Of a stretch of DNA of 64,000 nt, positions 1-7,608 are shown piece by piece; within the stretch, counting starts at the first letter, position 1; each line of letters starts with the position of its first letter. The position numbers and the translations under genes are program-made. This DNA is from Ralstonia pickettii (GTDB lineage Bacteria; Pseudomonadota; Gammaproteobacteria; Burkholderiales; Burkholderiaceae), in the NCBI RefSeq assembly GCF_016466415.2, contig NZ_CP066771.1, positions 620,001 to 684,000 on the forward strand. Direction: 5' to 3'. Below the pieces are notes generated by a model, which saw nothing but the letters and a program-made list of their open reading frames with translations, had not been told where the DNA came from and did not search any database.

Positions 1-33
1 GGCTTGCTGGAAGAGTTGTTCTCGCAGGGACAT
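1..33 (-). CDS. cpaF: CpaF/TadA-type pilus ATPase, N-terminal fragment
   Basis: Only the first eleven codons lie in the window; they read MSLREQLFQQA on the minus strand. The assignment rests mainly on position: directly downstream of cpaE in a Flp/Tad cluster, where the hexameric secretion ATPase CpaF (TadA) is normally encoded. CpaF would hydrolyse ATP at the inner membrane to drive Flp pilin polymerisation. The frame stays open upstream of this ATG, with an in-frame GTG at 45, so the start is not certain. Confidence 0.55.
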   Translation of the reverse strand, partial: MSLREQLFQQA

Positions 34-74
34 GATGCGCTCCACGTGGTCGTGACGAGTGTGGTGTGTGTGGG

Positions 75-1268
75 CTAAGCGCGAACGGGGGCCGGCACCT
101 GGCTTGCGTGGCGGAAGAGCTTGCGCAACAGCCCGTCGCGCCGGTGCTGTGAGCCCGGAAACAGTTGCCGCGCCATGTCTGCCAGCGCGCGGGCGATCGG
201 GCTGTTCTCGGCCAGCTGCAGCACCGGCATGCCTTGCGTGGTCGCGTCACGCACAGGCCCCGGGTCGTACGGCAGAATGTGCGCTACCGGCATGCCAAAG
301 GCGCTCTCCATCATGTTTTGGCTGATGGGCATGTGCTTGTCGTACTGATTGATGACCAGCCGCAGCCGTTCTGCGCGATAGCCCAACGAATGGCAGATCT
401 CCATCAGTTTTCGGCCAGCGCGCAGATAGGGGAGGCTGAGATGCAACACGGGGTAGATCACGTTGCTGTGATCGAGCACGACGATGGAGGCCGGATTGAT
501 GTCCTGCCCAACATCGAAGACCACCACGTCATACATTGACGCGGCTAGAGCGAGGATGCGCTCGAGGTGCGTTGCCTTGATCTCGCCGCTCTTGATCGGG
601 TCTCCGGCGCCGGCCAGCACATCAAAGTCTTGCGACACGTGGGTGAGACAAGCGTCGAGCAGGGCTGCGTCGAGCCGATCAATCTGATTGCACACATTGG
701 CCAGCGTGGCGGGGGGCGATTGATCGGTGAGCAGGAACGCGGCGTCGCCGTATTGCTGACAGAGATCGATCAGCAGCACACGCTTGCCGTGGCGGGCGCT
801 GAGCACGTGGGCGAAGTTGGCTGCGATGAATGTCGTGCCACTGCCGCCTCGGCACGAAAGGAACGACACCACCTGCCCGTCATTGTGCGAGCTGGAGAGT
901 GCGTGGCTGGTGCAACGCTGCACTTCGTCGCGAAACTCCTGCGCTTCAGGCGGCCACGGCAGCACGCATTGCACGCCGGCACGCATGGCACGCATCAGCA
1001 GGTCTGCGGACGGTGCTTCGGTCAGGAGCATGCATAGTGTCTCGGGGTGCTCGCTGGACAGGCGGCGCAGTTGCTGGAGGTCGTCGCTGCTGAAGCGGCT
1101 GGCTTCCAGGATCAACAGGTCATTGCCTTGCCCGAGGTCAGGCCGAGTCAGTGCCTGAGACGGCGTGGCGCGCGTGCGTTGCACGACATGGTTCGCGGCC
1201 TGTGTAATCAACCCGGCCAGGTGCTGCAGGTGCGATTCGTCGGCGGATACGAGGGCGATCTTGGCCAT
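75..1268 (-). CDS. cpaE: CpaE/TadZ-like pilus localisation ATPase
   Basis: A 397-residue MinD/ParA-superfamily protein of the Flp (Tad) pilus. The N-terminal third (to about residue 120) resembles a receiver-like domain, as in other CpaE/TadZ proteins. The ATPase domain starts at about residue 139 with CRGGSGTTF, followed by the strand VLLIDLCQQYGDAA. This P-loop lacks the usual lysines, which is common in TadZ proteins that act as polar placement factors rather than strong ATPases. I chose the ATG at 1268 (MAKIALVSADE) rather than 1319 because AGGAG lies seven bases before it. It sits between the small lipoprotein gene and cpaF in one minus-strand run. Confidence 0.88.
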   Translation of the reverse strand: MAKIALVSADESHLQHLAGLITQAANHVVQRTRATPSQALTRPDLGQGNDLLILEASRFSSDDLQQLRRLSSEHPETLCMLLTEAPSADLLMRAMRAGVQCVLPWPPEAQEFRDEVQRCTSHALSSSHNDGQVVSFLSCRGGSGTTFIAANFAHVLSARHGKRVLLIDLCQQYGDAAFLLTDQSPPATLANVCNQIDRLDAALLDACLTHVSQDFDVLAGAGDPIKSGEIKATHLERILALAASMYDVVVFDVGQDINPASIVVLDHSNVIYPVLHLSLPYLRAGRKLMEICHSLGYRAERLRLVINQYDKHMPISQNMMESAFGMPVAHILPYDPGPVRDATTQGMPVLQLAENSPIARALADMARQLFPGSQHRRDGLLRKLFRHASQVPAPVRA

Positions 1269-1327
1269 TGCCTTGCTCCTGTAAGCCTTGCGTGGCGCGG
1301 CAGCAGCCTGGTGCGCCACAGGTTAGG

Positions 1328-1636
1328 TCACTTGCCCATGGAGTCCAGGCTATTGCCCGAACTGACGCCCACGGTGAACGCGCTGGCGTCCGACTGCGGC
1401 GCACGGTATTGAGTGTTGTAGCGGTCCATGGCGGACGTAGCAGCGCGTCCGTCGACACCGCTTACCGGGTCGCTGTTCATCGAAGCATTCGGGTTCAGCG
1501 TCTGCATGACGCGTACCGTATGTACGGCCTCGCCGAAGTGCTTGTCGTAGACCGGCGTCGAGCTCATGCAGCCGGCCAGGGCGAGAGCCAGTCCGCTGCA
1601 GAGTCCGACACGCGCGAGCATCGAAATGGTGTTCAT
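1328..1636 (-). CDS. Small Flp/Tad-cluster lipoprotein (CpaD-like position)
   Basis: A 102-residue protein with a lipoprotein signal: hydrophobic segment, then the lipobox LAGC at about residues 20-23, so it is probably lipidated and periplasm-facing. The rest is polar and Ser/Asn/Asp-rich with no catalytic motif. It lies between the secretin gene cpaC and cpaE, where Tad loci often carry a lipoprotein (CpaD or RcpB type) that assists the secretin. AAGGAG precedes the ATG. A role as secretin pilotin or accessory factor is inferred from position; sequence similarity to CpaD is not obvious by eye. Confidence 0.75.
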   Translation of the reverse strand: MNTISMLARVGLCSGLALALAGCMSSTPVYDKHFGEAVHTVRVMQTLNPNASMNSDPVSGVDGRAATSAMDRYNTQYRAPQSDASAFTVGVSSGNSLDSMGK

Positions 1637-1668
1637 GGTTTTCTCCTTGACGATTGCTGGCGATGGGC

Positions 1669-3480
1669 TCAGTTGCCGGTGGATTGCTCGCCAGTCGCTA
1701 CAAAGCGCCGTGTATCGCGGGGCGCGGTACTGGCGGCGGGGGCGACCGGAGTAACAGGAGCCGCCGGCGCCGCAGGTACGTTGGTAGGCGTCGGAGCTTG
1801 GGCGGACGGTCCTGGCGCTGCAGCGGGCTCTGCGGCGGCCTTTTCCGGGTTGGCGGCGGGGGCTGCAACTGCGGTTGGCTGGCTGGCGGGTGCCTGGACG
1901 TGGCCCTCCATGTTGCCGTTGAGGTACAGCTCGCCGCGGTTGATCGTTCCGAAGCTGTCGGTCGGAAGCGGATACTGAGCCGGCAGCGGCTTGACCAGCC
2001 GCGGTGTGACCACGAACAACAGCTCGGTCTGGTCTTGCTGGAAGCTGGTGCTGCGTGCCAATGAACCGATGATCGGCAGCTCGCCAATGCCCGGGAGTGC
2101 TTTCAGGCTGCCCGTGATGTTGTTCTTGATGAGGCCGCCAATGGCGAAGCTCTGGCCGTCATGCACCTGTAGCGTGGTCGACGCGCGGCGTGTGGTGATG
2201 AGCGGCAGGATCGACGTGTTGTTGCTGTTGGGCGCGGTGACAGCCACACCTGTGGGCGACAGTTCCGACACCTCGGGCGACACCTTCAGGTTGATGCGTC
2301 CGTTCTCCATGACCGTGGGGGTGAAGCGCAGGCCCACACCGAAGGTTTCTTCCTGCAGAACGATCGTGGCCACGCCGTTGGCGGCAGCGCCCTGCGCCAC
2401 CGGGATGAACACCTTACCGCCCGCCAGGAAGCTGGCCTCTTGCCCGCTGATGGCCATCAGGCTCGGTTCGGCCAGCACCTTCACCAAGCCATCGCCCTTT
2501 TGCGCATCGAGCGCGAACTTGAGCGGCAAGTGGTTGGCCTTGCTGAAGTTGACGATGTCGCTCGAGCCCGAGAGGAAGTTGGCGATGGCCCCGAAAGACC
2601 AGCTACCGAACGCACCGTTCGCGTTGAACGCGGCGCCCATCTGGTCAATCAGCGTCTTGGACACCTCGGCCACCTTCACTTCCAGCATGACCTGCTGGGG
2701 TGCTTCGACCGTCATCATGTTGATGATGCGCGGGCTGCGCAGCGGTGCTCCGGGGCCGGCGGTGTGGAGCTGCTGGCCACCCTGGCCGGTCGCGTTCTGA
2801 TCGCCCTCGTTGGGGCCGCGCGTGCGGCGCATGACAAAGGCGTTGGCAATGTCGACCACCTTTTGCGCCTGGACGGAATCGCTGACAGAGCCGCCGAGGA
2901 CCAGGCTATCGGCGGCGGCCGACACCTGCACATTCCGGGCTTCGGGCATCAACTTGCGCAGCGTGGATTGCAGACCGCCTGGGTCGGCACCGACGGCCAC
3001 GTCCACCACGCTGCACGACCCGCTGCGGCCCTGCACGATCATGTTGGTGGAGCCCACTTCCAGCCCCAGCACGTACAGCGTCTGCGGAGAGACGAGCATC
3101 GCCTGCACGACGTTCGGATTGCCGACGGTACGGCTTCGCACGGGCTCGGGCAGTTGCACCATCGTCGATTTGCCGACCGGCACCGTGACCTCGCTGTGCG
3201 AACGCATGGGGCCCGTGCAGTTTGGGCCCTTGCCGGCCGAGTCGCGGTTGGCTTCAGCGGAGGCGGGGCTGCCAATCGTGAGCTGGATTGGGCCGTTGGC
3301 CGCCATCTTCAGCGGCTTGCCCGGTGCTGCCGCATTGTTGGTCAGGATGGCGCTCTCGACGCCCACCTGGCCATGCGCCATACCCACGCACAGCACCCCC
3401 AGCGCGGCCGCCGCAAACGCCTTGCGTGTCAGGTACGGTCCGATGCAGCGCTTGGCGCTGCGATGAACGAGTCGGTCCAT
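1669..3480 (-). CDS. cpaC: Flp/Tad pilus outer-membrane secretin CpaC/RcpA
   Basis: A 603-residue type II/IV secretin forming the outer-membrane channel for Flp pili. It has an N-terminal hydrophobic export signal (about residues 24-38), then the pilus-assembly N domain (VPVGKSTMVQLPEPV), a BON-like segment, and the C-terminal secretin core. The core shows VEAPQQVMLEVKVAEV and a terminal section with LITTRRASTTLQVHDGQ and LPGIGELPIIGSL. The C-terminal 70 residues form a Pro/Ala-rich tail after the barrel, longer than the minimum for the family. GGGGGAT precedes the ATG. It lies directly downstream of cpaB. Confidence 0.92.
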   Translation of the reverse strand: MDRLVHRSAKRCIGPYLTRKAFAAAALGVLCVGMAHGQVGVESAILTNNAAAPGKPLKMAANGPIQLTIGSPASAEANRDSAGKGPNCTGPMRSHSEVTVPVGKSTMVQLPEPVRSRTVGNPNVVQAMLVSPQTLYVLGLEVGSTNMIVQGRSGSCSVVDVAVGADPGGLQSTLRKLMPEARNVQVSAAADSLVLGGSVSDSVQAQKVVDIANAFVMRRTRGPNEGDQNATGQGGQQLHTAGPGAPLRSPRIINMMTVEAPQQVMLEVKVAEVSKTLIDQMGAAFNANGAFGSWSFGAIANFLSGSSDIVNFSKANHLPLKFALDAQKGDGLVKVLAEPSLMAISGQEASFLAGGKVFIPVAQGAAANGVATIVLQEETFGVGLRFTPTVMENGRINLKVSPEVSELSPTGVAVTAPNSNNTSILPLITTRRASTTLQVHDGQSFAIGGLIKNNITGSLKALPGIGELPIIGSLARSTSFQQDQTELLFVVTPRLVKPLPAQYPLPTDSFGTINRGELYLNGNMEGHVQAPASQPTAVAAPAANPEKAAAEPAAAPGPSAQAPTPTNVPAAPAAPVTPVAPAASTAPRDTRRFVATGEQSTGN

Positions 3481-3598
3481 GACGATCCCCCAGATTGGTT
3501 GTTCTGCATGACAGGGCCGGTGCCCCGTCGGACTCAGGACTCTCTTCGCGGAGCCTCTCGTCTGTTTCTTCTTTTCTTCGCGCGATGCCTGCCGATGC

Positions 3599-4450
3599 TC
3601 AGAAGCACTCTTGGCTGTGCTGCACGCCGTTGATCACGCCCACGCAGTTGCCTGCGGACCGACGCTCGGCCACGCGATGCACGATCTGCACCGTCTTCAC
3701 CACTGGCACCGCCACGGCCGTGCTCACGACGGGCTCTTTGAGGAGCGTGCTCTTGGTGGCGCCGGCAGTGACGTCATGCTGCGAGTCCACTTGGTTGCGC
3801 AATACCAGCGAGAGATTGCCGACGCTGCGTGCCAGATCGATCTTCTCGGCCTGCTCCGGCGTGACTTCCAGCGTGACGGCATTGACGACCTTGGGCTTGG
3901 TGTCGTCGCGGTTGACCTCCTGGGCCACAGCCAGCACGAGAATCTTTTCCAGCACGATCTTCGAGATCGACTGGTCATTGCGATCGGCGCCAGGCTTGGC
4001 TTCCCTGGAGTCCTGCTGCGTGTTGACGATGATGTCGACGTAGCTGCCCGGCAATGCGAAGCCCGCCACGCCCACCACGTCATTGACCCGTACGGTGATC
4101 GCGCGCTTGCCTTCGGCGATCACGGCTGACAGACCGCCTGCTGTCCCGACCGGCGTCAGCTTGGAGTCGAGCACCGGCTCGCCGCGCGTGAGGCTGGCGC
4201 GCACAACGCGGCCATCCAGCGCGTGCGGGTCGTTGATCGCCCCCGGGGGCAGGCTGGAGGCTGGCCAATCGACCAGCTTGATGGCCTCGGGCGACAGGCG
4301 CTGGCCCAGATCGATGTCCGTCGCCGCGACCGCGATCTTGGTGATGCCGCTGCCGCTTTGCTGCGTCAGCCAGCGCGACGCGAAGGCCACCGCCGCAAGC
4401 GCGGCAATCGTGGCAATGAGCAGCATGGAAAGGATGCGCAGGTTTTTCAT
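3599..4450 (-). CDS. cpaB: Flp pilus assembly protein CpaB/RcpC
   Basis: A 283-residue protein with an N-terminal membrane anchor (MKNLRILSMLLIATIAAL) and an SAF-type domain beginning near ATDIDLGQRLSPEA. It continues into the CpaB core, with GYVD-like residues GSYVDIIVNT. CpaB/RcpC acts in the periplasm with the secretin CpaC and may contact peptidoglycan. The start at 4450 was chosen over the open frame to 4648 because the anchor begins there and GGGGTTGGGA lies upstream. It follows cpaA after an unusually long gap of 357 bases. Confidence 0.88.
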   Translation of the reverse strand: MKNLRILSMLLIATIAALAAVAFASRWLTQQSGSGITKIAVAATDIDLGQRLSPEAIKLVDWPASSLPPGAINDPHALDGRVVRASLTRGEPVLDSKLTPVGTAGGLSAVIAEGKRAITVRVNDVVGVAGFALPGSYVDIIVNTQQDSREAKPGADRNDQSISKIVLEKILVLAVAQEVNRDDTKPKVVNAVTLEVTPEQAEKIDLARSVGNLSLVLRNQVDSQHDVTAGATKSTLLKEPVVSTAVAVPVVKTVQIVHRVAERRSAGNCVGVINGVQHSQECF

Positions 4451-4807
4451 TTCCCAACCCCTTCTGTCAGTGTTCAATCCCACCGCCACTTGGTTCGCAG
4501 GCAGGCGGGGGGTAAGCACGGCCGGCCAAGACGCCGGTCGTTTGCGCGGTGCTCGGGCGAAGGGGGCGGATGCCAGGACGGACGCGGACCGTCCGCATGG
4601 CGATGGGGCGCCGCACTGGTCCTGGCTTGCCCAATCGTTCGACTGCATTGACGCATTTCACTTCCCCCGCGTGGGCCGCTGTTGCGCGGCCCTTGAATGC
4701 CGTGGTATCTGATGCGTGCCTGGGACGTTGTTGACCGGTCGTGCCTGACCGGTGGTCGTCAGCTGTTCTTGCAGCGCTTGGGCACGCGCCAGAGTTCCTC
4801 CCCTCGA
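4451..4807. other. 357-base gap between cpaA and cpaB
   Basis: No supported gene is seen. Open frames here are short, Arg/Pro-rich and without recognisable domains. Near 4732-4756 there are two close copies of TGACCGGT, which could be regulator sites or chance. A secondary promoter for cpaB onwards is possible, but no convincing -35/-10 pair was found. Confidence 0.5.
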
Positions 4808-5347
4808 CTACATCGCTCCCCACTTCACCAGCAACGTGCCTGCGGCAAACGCCACCGCATAAGGCAACTGGATCGTTCCACCGTGCTTCGGACCTTGCCC
4901 TTCTGCATGCACGGCCTTGCTGCCGAACGGGATTGACAGCAATAGCGCCGAGACCCCCGCCGCCGAGCGGCGTGCCTCCCGGCGCAGCAGCACCATGACG
5001 AGCGCCAGTACACCGCCCGCAAGAAAACTCACCAAGGCCACATGAAAGGCACCGAACGGCCCCATGAACGCGCCGATCGCGCCCATCAGTTTCACGTCGC
5101 CCGCGCCCATGCCACCGAGCACAAAGAACCCGAAGCACAAGCCAATGCCAACAGCGGCGCCGCCAAGCCAAGCTAGACAACCTGCGCCCACGCCGATTGC
5201 CATGCCCTGTGCTACGAGCGCGCTGACCAGACCCATGCCCACCAGCCAGTTCGGGATGCGGCGGGTGCGCACGTCGTACGCGGCGGCCGTAAGCACCAGC
5301 AGAATCAGGGCGAGATTGGCTAGGCTGAGGTGAGTCGAAGTGGTCAT
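4808..5347 (-). CDS. cpaA: Flp prepilin peptidase CpaA/TadV
   Basis: A 179-residue polytopic aspartyl protease of the A24 family, which removes the leader of Flp prepilins at the inner membrane. The first catalytic aspartate is D25 in YDVRTRRIPN, and the second is D84 in the GxGD-type motif GMGAGDVKLMG. About six hydrophobic segments alternate with short loops. It lacks the N-terminal methylase domain of PilD, as expected for the Tad subclass. The ATG at 5347 fits the start of the first membrane span; the longer frame to 5671 runs into the flp gene region. It lies 128 bases downstream of flp1. Confidence 0.9.
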   Translation of the reverse strand: MTTSTHLSLANLALILLVLTAAAYDVRTRRIPNWLVGMGLVSALVAQGMAIGVGAGCLAWLGGAAVGIGLCFGFFVLGGMGAGDVKLMGAIGAFMGPFGAFHVALVSFLAGGVLALVMVLLRREARRSAAGVSALLLSIPFGSKAVHAEGQGPKHGGTIQLPYAVAFAAGTLLVKWGAM

Positions 5348-5475
5348 GGCACCGGTCCCCCGGGGGCACTGTCTTGTTTCCTGTCCGTGCGACGCCGTTG
5401 GCGCTGTCGGCCAGGATCGATTCGGCCGGATCAGGTCCGAGTTCTCCGGACCTGACCTGGGCACACAAACACTAC

Positions 5476-5652
5476 TCAGGCGGCGGCCGTCGACAGCTGG
5501 GTCGCGATGGTGCTCCAGATGCTGCCGACGGCAGCCTTGACGGTGGGGCCAGAGGCCACCATCACCAGTGCCACAAATGCCAGCAGCAGTGCGTATTCCA
5601 CGCCGGCTGCACCGTCTTCTTCGCGCACGAAACGCTTGATCATGGCTTTCAT
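5476..5652 (-). CDS. flp: Flp/Fap type IVb prepilin
   Basis: A 58-residue prepilin and probable major subunit of the Flp pilus. A 14-residue basic/acidic leader ends at G14, then AAGVEY matches the Flp processing pattern (glycine, four residues, Glu-Tyr). The hydrophobic helix YALLLAFVALVMVA follows, then a short C-terminal region. The start is the ATG at 5652 with AAGGAG five bases upstream. It is the first gene ahead of cpaA, the usual order of Tad loci, and CpaA should process it. Confidence 0.93.
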   Translation of the reverse strand: MKAMIKRFVREEDGAAGVEYALLLAFVALVMVASGPTVKAAVGSIWSTIATQLSTAAA

Positions 5653-6168
5653 GTCCAACTCCTTTGGTCACGGTTCAAGGAAGAGCGCACCGCTGAAGAT
5701 CGGGCGCGTTTTGGCCAGGCAAGCCGGCCAGGGTCGGATCGAGGGGGTTCGGGATTTCGCGAGCGAGTGCCGGCGCCATGCCAGCCAGGACCGGCACGTT
5801 CCAGTTCACTACGCGATAGACGAGGCTCCCCCGACTTCACCGCTGCCCAGGGGCGACGCGTGTGGCAAGCCACCCGCGCTGCCTCGCCGTGCGCATCGCC
5901 GCTGGTGCGACGGTTGCGCCATGGGTGTCGCGAATCGGCCGGTATGACCTTCAGGAACCGGTTCGCGCCCGGGCATACTGCAAAAACCACTACCTGCGAT
6001 CGTCCGGCTACCGTGCCGGTGCGCTTCGCAATGGGCCTGTGTTCAATGGCACTGGCCCTGTTCTGAACTTCCCCAAGACACCAAATTGGGTGCCGTGTTC
6101 TTGTTGTCGCGACCGGCGCGTCGGTCCGTCACCACATGAGGTGCTTTGAGGCGCGCCGCTTGCCCGCT
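5653..6168. other. 516-base region between the two pilin genes
   Basis: I see no supported gene. The length suggests that flp1 and the downstream assembly genes have their own promoter, separate from flp2. An imperfect sigma-54-like element on the minus strand (6081-6095) was considered but lacks the essential GC at -12. Confidence 0.45.
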
Positions 6169-6444
6169 TCAGTCACCGTGGTGACCATGGCCGTTTCCGT
6201 TTCCGTTTCCGTTTCCGTTGTTGCCGTTGCCGTTGCCGTCATCGCTGCCGCCACCTCCGGATTGACGCGAGCTGGCCATCGACGACAACCCCGTCGACGT
6301 GTTGTTCCAGATCGCGCCGGTGGACGTTTTGACGCTCAGACGAAATCCGGCCATTGCCAAAGCGACGAACGTCAGCAGCAACGCGTACTCAATGCCGGCA
6401 GCTCCGATGCTCTTGCGCTTGCTTCCTGCAGTCTTGGTTTTCAC
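6169..6444 (-). CDS. Second Flp-type prepilin with Gly-Asn repeat tail
   Basis: A 91-residue Flp-like prepilin. A 14-residue leader ends at G14, followed by AAGIEY and a hydrophobic helix YALLLTFVALAMAGF. The difference from flp1 is the C-terminal extension: after about residue 60 the chain becomes Ser/Gly-rich and ends in a Gly-Asn dipeptide repeat with a final HGHHGD. The repeat is encoded by hexanucleotide tandem copies. The start is a GTG with AGAGAG upstream. It is preceded by a sigma-54-like promoter. It could be a minor pilin, a tip or adhesive variant, or a lineage-specific decoration; function is inferred only from the pilin signature. Confidence 0.8.
   Translation of the reverse strand: MKTKTAGSKRKSIGAAGIEYALLLTFVALAMAGFRLSVKTSTGAIWNNTSTGLSSMASSRQSGGGGSDDGNGNGNNGNGNGNGNGHGHHGD
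6192..6240. repeat. Hexanucleotide tandem repeats in the second pilin gene
   Basis: On the plus strand the repeat unit CGTTTC occurs four times in a row, followed by three CGTTGC units separated by a short interruption. On the minus strand these encode alternating Gly-Asn. Because the unit is six bases, changes in copy number would lengthen or shorten the pilin tail without shifting the frame. Confidence 0.85.
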
Positions 6445-6513
6445 GTTGATCTCTCTGAAGCTTGGTCTGGAGTTTCCGGAACGGTCCGCCGCTATGTTGT
6501 GCGAAACATAAGA

Positions 6514-6528
6514 GCGACGACCGTGCCA
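6514..6528 (-). promoter_or_regulatory. Sigma-54-type -24/-12 promoter upstream of second Flp pilin
   Basis: Read on the minus strand the sequence is TGGCACGGTCGTCGC. It matches the sigma-54 consensus TGGCACG-N4-TTGC at all positions but one (TCGC for TTGC), keeping the invariant GG and GC with correct spacing. It is 70 bases upstream of the pilin GTG. If real, transcription needs RpoN and an enhancer-binding ATPase. Confidence 0.55.
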
Positions 6529-7007
6529 TTGCTGCTAAGTCCTTGATTTTCAATGGTTGAGCAGGCAGGTGAGCGTCTAGCCCAGGCAAAAGGCCGGCGC
6601 TTGTTTCCCCGGCGTCACGCGGAATTTGTGCCGCATGCAAGACAGCAAACGATGACGCACATGGGCTTTGCGCAAATGCCAAACGTGAAAGTGACGGATG
6701 CGCGTTGTGCGCTGCAAAAAGCCGCGGGTAAGCCCGCATCCGTGCCACCCGCGCCAATGCGTGCATTGCTGAAACATTGGGGCGCTTGCCAGGACAAGAT
6801 GCGATGCGGTGCAGTCGTCCGGCTCGATGTGGCCGCAAGGTGTCTCGGGCGGGGTCTTGCAGGAAGAGAGGACCGCTTTATCGGAGAGGTGGCCTACGGC
6901 GGAAGCTGGGCCTGATCTCGACGCCCGATGCGCGCGTAGCCAGCCCCTCGTATGGAAGGATTAGGCGCGTGGCTGACAGGGGTGGCGCGGCCGGGCGCGT
7001 CGAAACC

Positions 7008-7023
7008 GTTTCAGTTCTGAAAC
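7008..7023. promoter_or_regulatory. Perfect palindrome GTTTCAG-TT-CTGAAAC
   Basis: Seven-base arms are separated by TT, and just to the left lies an overlapping GAAACCGTTTC element. Such close inverted repeats suit a dimeric activator site. It lies about 480 bases upstream of the sigma-54-like promoter and 45 bases past the end of the TPM gene, so it may act as a distant enhancer for the pilin; this is inference. Confidence 0.4.
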
Positions 7024-7068
7024 ATGGCCCAGCACGGCAGGGGGAAAAATAAATGAAGCGTTGCGCCG

Positions 7069-7593
7069 TTACAGCACGACCGGCCGGTCGCTCAGCTCAT
7101 TGGTGCGCGGCGTGCCATCGGAAGGCACGTGCGCGGCGAGGAGGTCGTTGATCTGCGCCAGCGCGTCGAGCACCGGCGCCATGGTCACGCGCTGCGCAAA
7201 GCCACGCGTGATGGTCTCGCAGATGGCGCGCCACGCGTGTGCGTCCACCTTGGCGGCGATACCGTGGTCGGCCAGGATCTCGACCGCGTGGTCGGCCAGG
7301 TTGATGTAGAGCAGCACGCCCACGTGCTCGCGCGTGTTCCACACCTCCAGCAGCCCGAACAACGTCCGGGCACGGTGCCGCGGCGACATCCCGGCCCAGG
7401 CGTCGCGCACGGGCAACGAGCTCTCGATGACGACGCGCACTTCGCCGCGATGGTGTTGTTCGCCTTCGCGCACGGCGGCTTCAAGCTTTTGCAGATCCGC
7501 CGGCGGAAACGCCCGCCTTGCATGCGACGAGGTTGTCAGCAGATGGGTCAGGGCACGGCGCGCGCCGTGGTGATGTCGGGTCGTGGAAGCCAT
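7069..7593 (-). CDS. TPM-domain protein without membrane anchor
   Basis: A 174-residue protein of the TPM (TLP18.3/Psb32/MOLO-1) fold. Characteristic parts are the N-terminal helix PPADLQKLEAAVREGE, then GEVRVVIESSLP and the strand HVGVLLYINLADHAVEILAD, followed by ARG/GF-type helices. No signal peptide or membrane segment is evident, so it may act in the cytoplasm or at the membrane face. It directly follows the longer TPM gene and lemA, an arrangement repeated in many proteobacteria. An alternative GTG start lies at 7605; neither start has a strong ribosome site. Function is not established beyond the family. Confidence 0.8.
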   Translation of the reverse strand: MASTTRHHHGARRALTHLLTTSSHARRAFPPADLQKLEAAVREGEQHHRGEVRVVIESSLPVRDAWAGMSPRHRARTLFGLLEVWNTREHVGVLLYINLADHAVEILADHGIAAKVDAHAWRAICETITRGFAQRVTMAPVLDALAQINDLLAAHVPSDGTPRTNELSDRPVVL

Positions 7594-7608
7594 GGATACG
7601 TTCACCGG

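Larger units (their letters stand above)
6445..7068. other. 624-base upstream region of the second pilin gene
   Basis: No supported gene is seen; open frames on both strands lack domain signals. The region holds the sigma-54-like promoter at 6514-6528 and the palindrome at 7008-7023 described separately, plus a half-site CTGAAAC at 6769-6775. It also separates the pilus locus from the lemA/TPM genes. Confidence 0.5.

Noticed and set aside
4474-4656. A 60-codon frame on the minus strand in the cpaA-cpaB gap as a possible TadE-like gene
   Set aside because: Arg/Pro-rich, no membrane segment, no ribosome site, no family pattern.
6081-6095. Sigma-54-like element upstream of flp1
   Set aside because: The -12 half reads TTGG instead of TTGC and the -24 half starts CGG; two mismatches including an essential base, and it is over 400 bases from the start codon.
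6192-6240. Hexanucleotide repeats as an on/off phase-variation switch
   Set aside because: Six-base units keep the frame, so only tail length can change.
6553-6915. A 120-codon plus-strand frame upstream of the second pilin
   Set aside because: No domain, atypical composition and opposing regulatory signals; likely a random frame in high-GC DNA.
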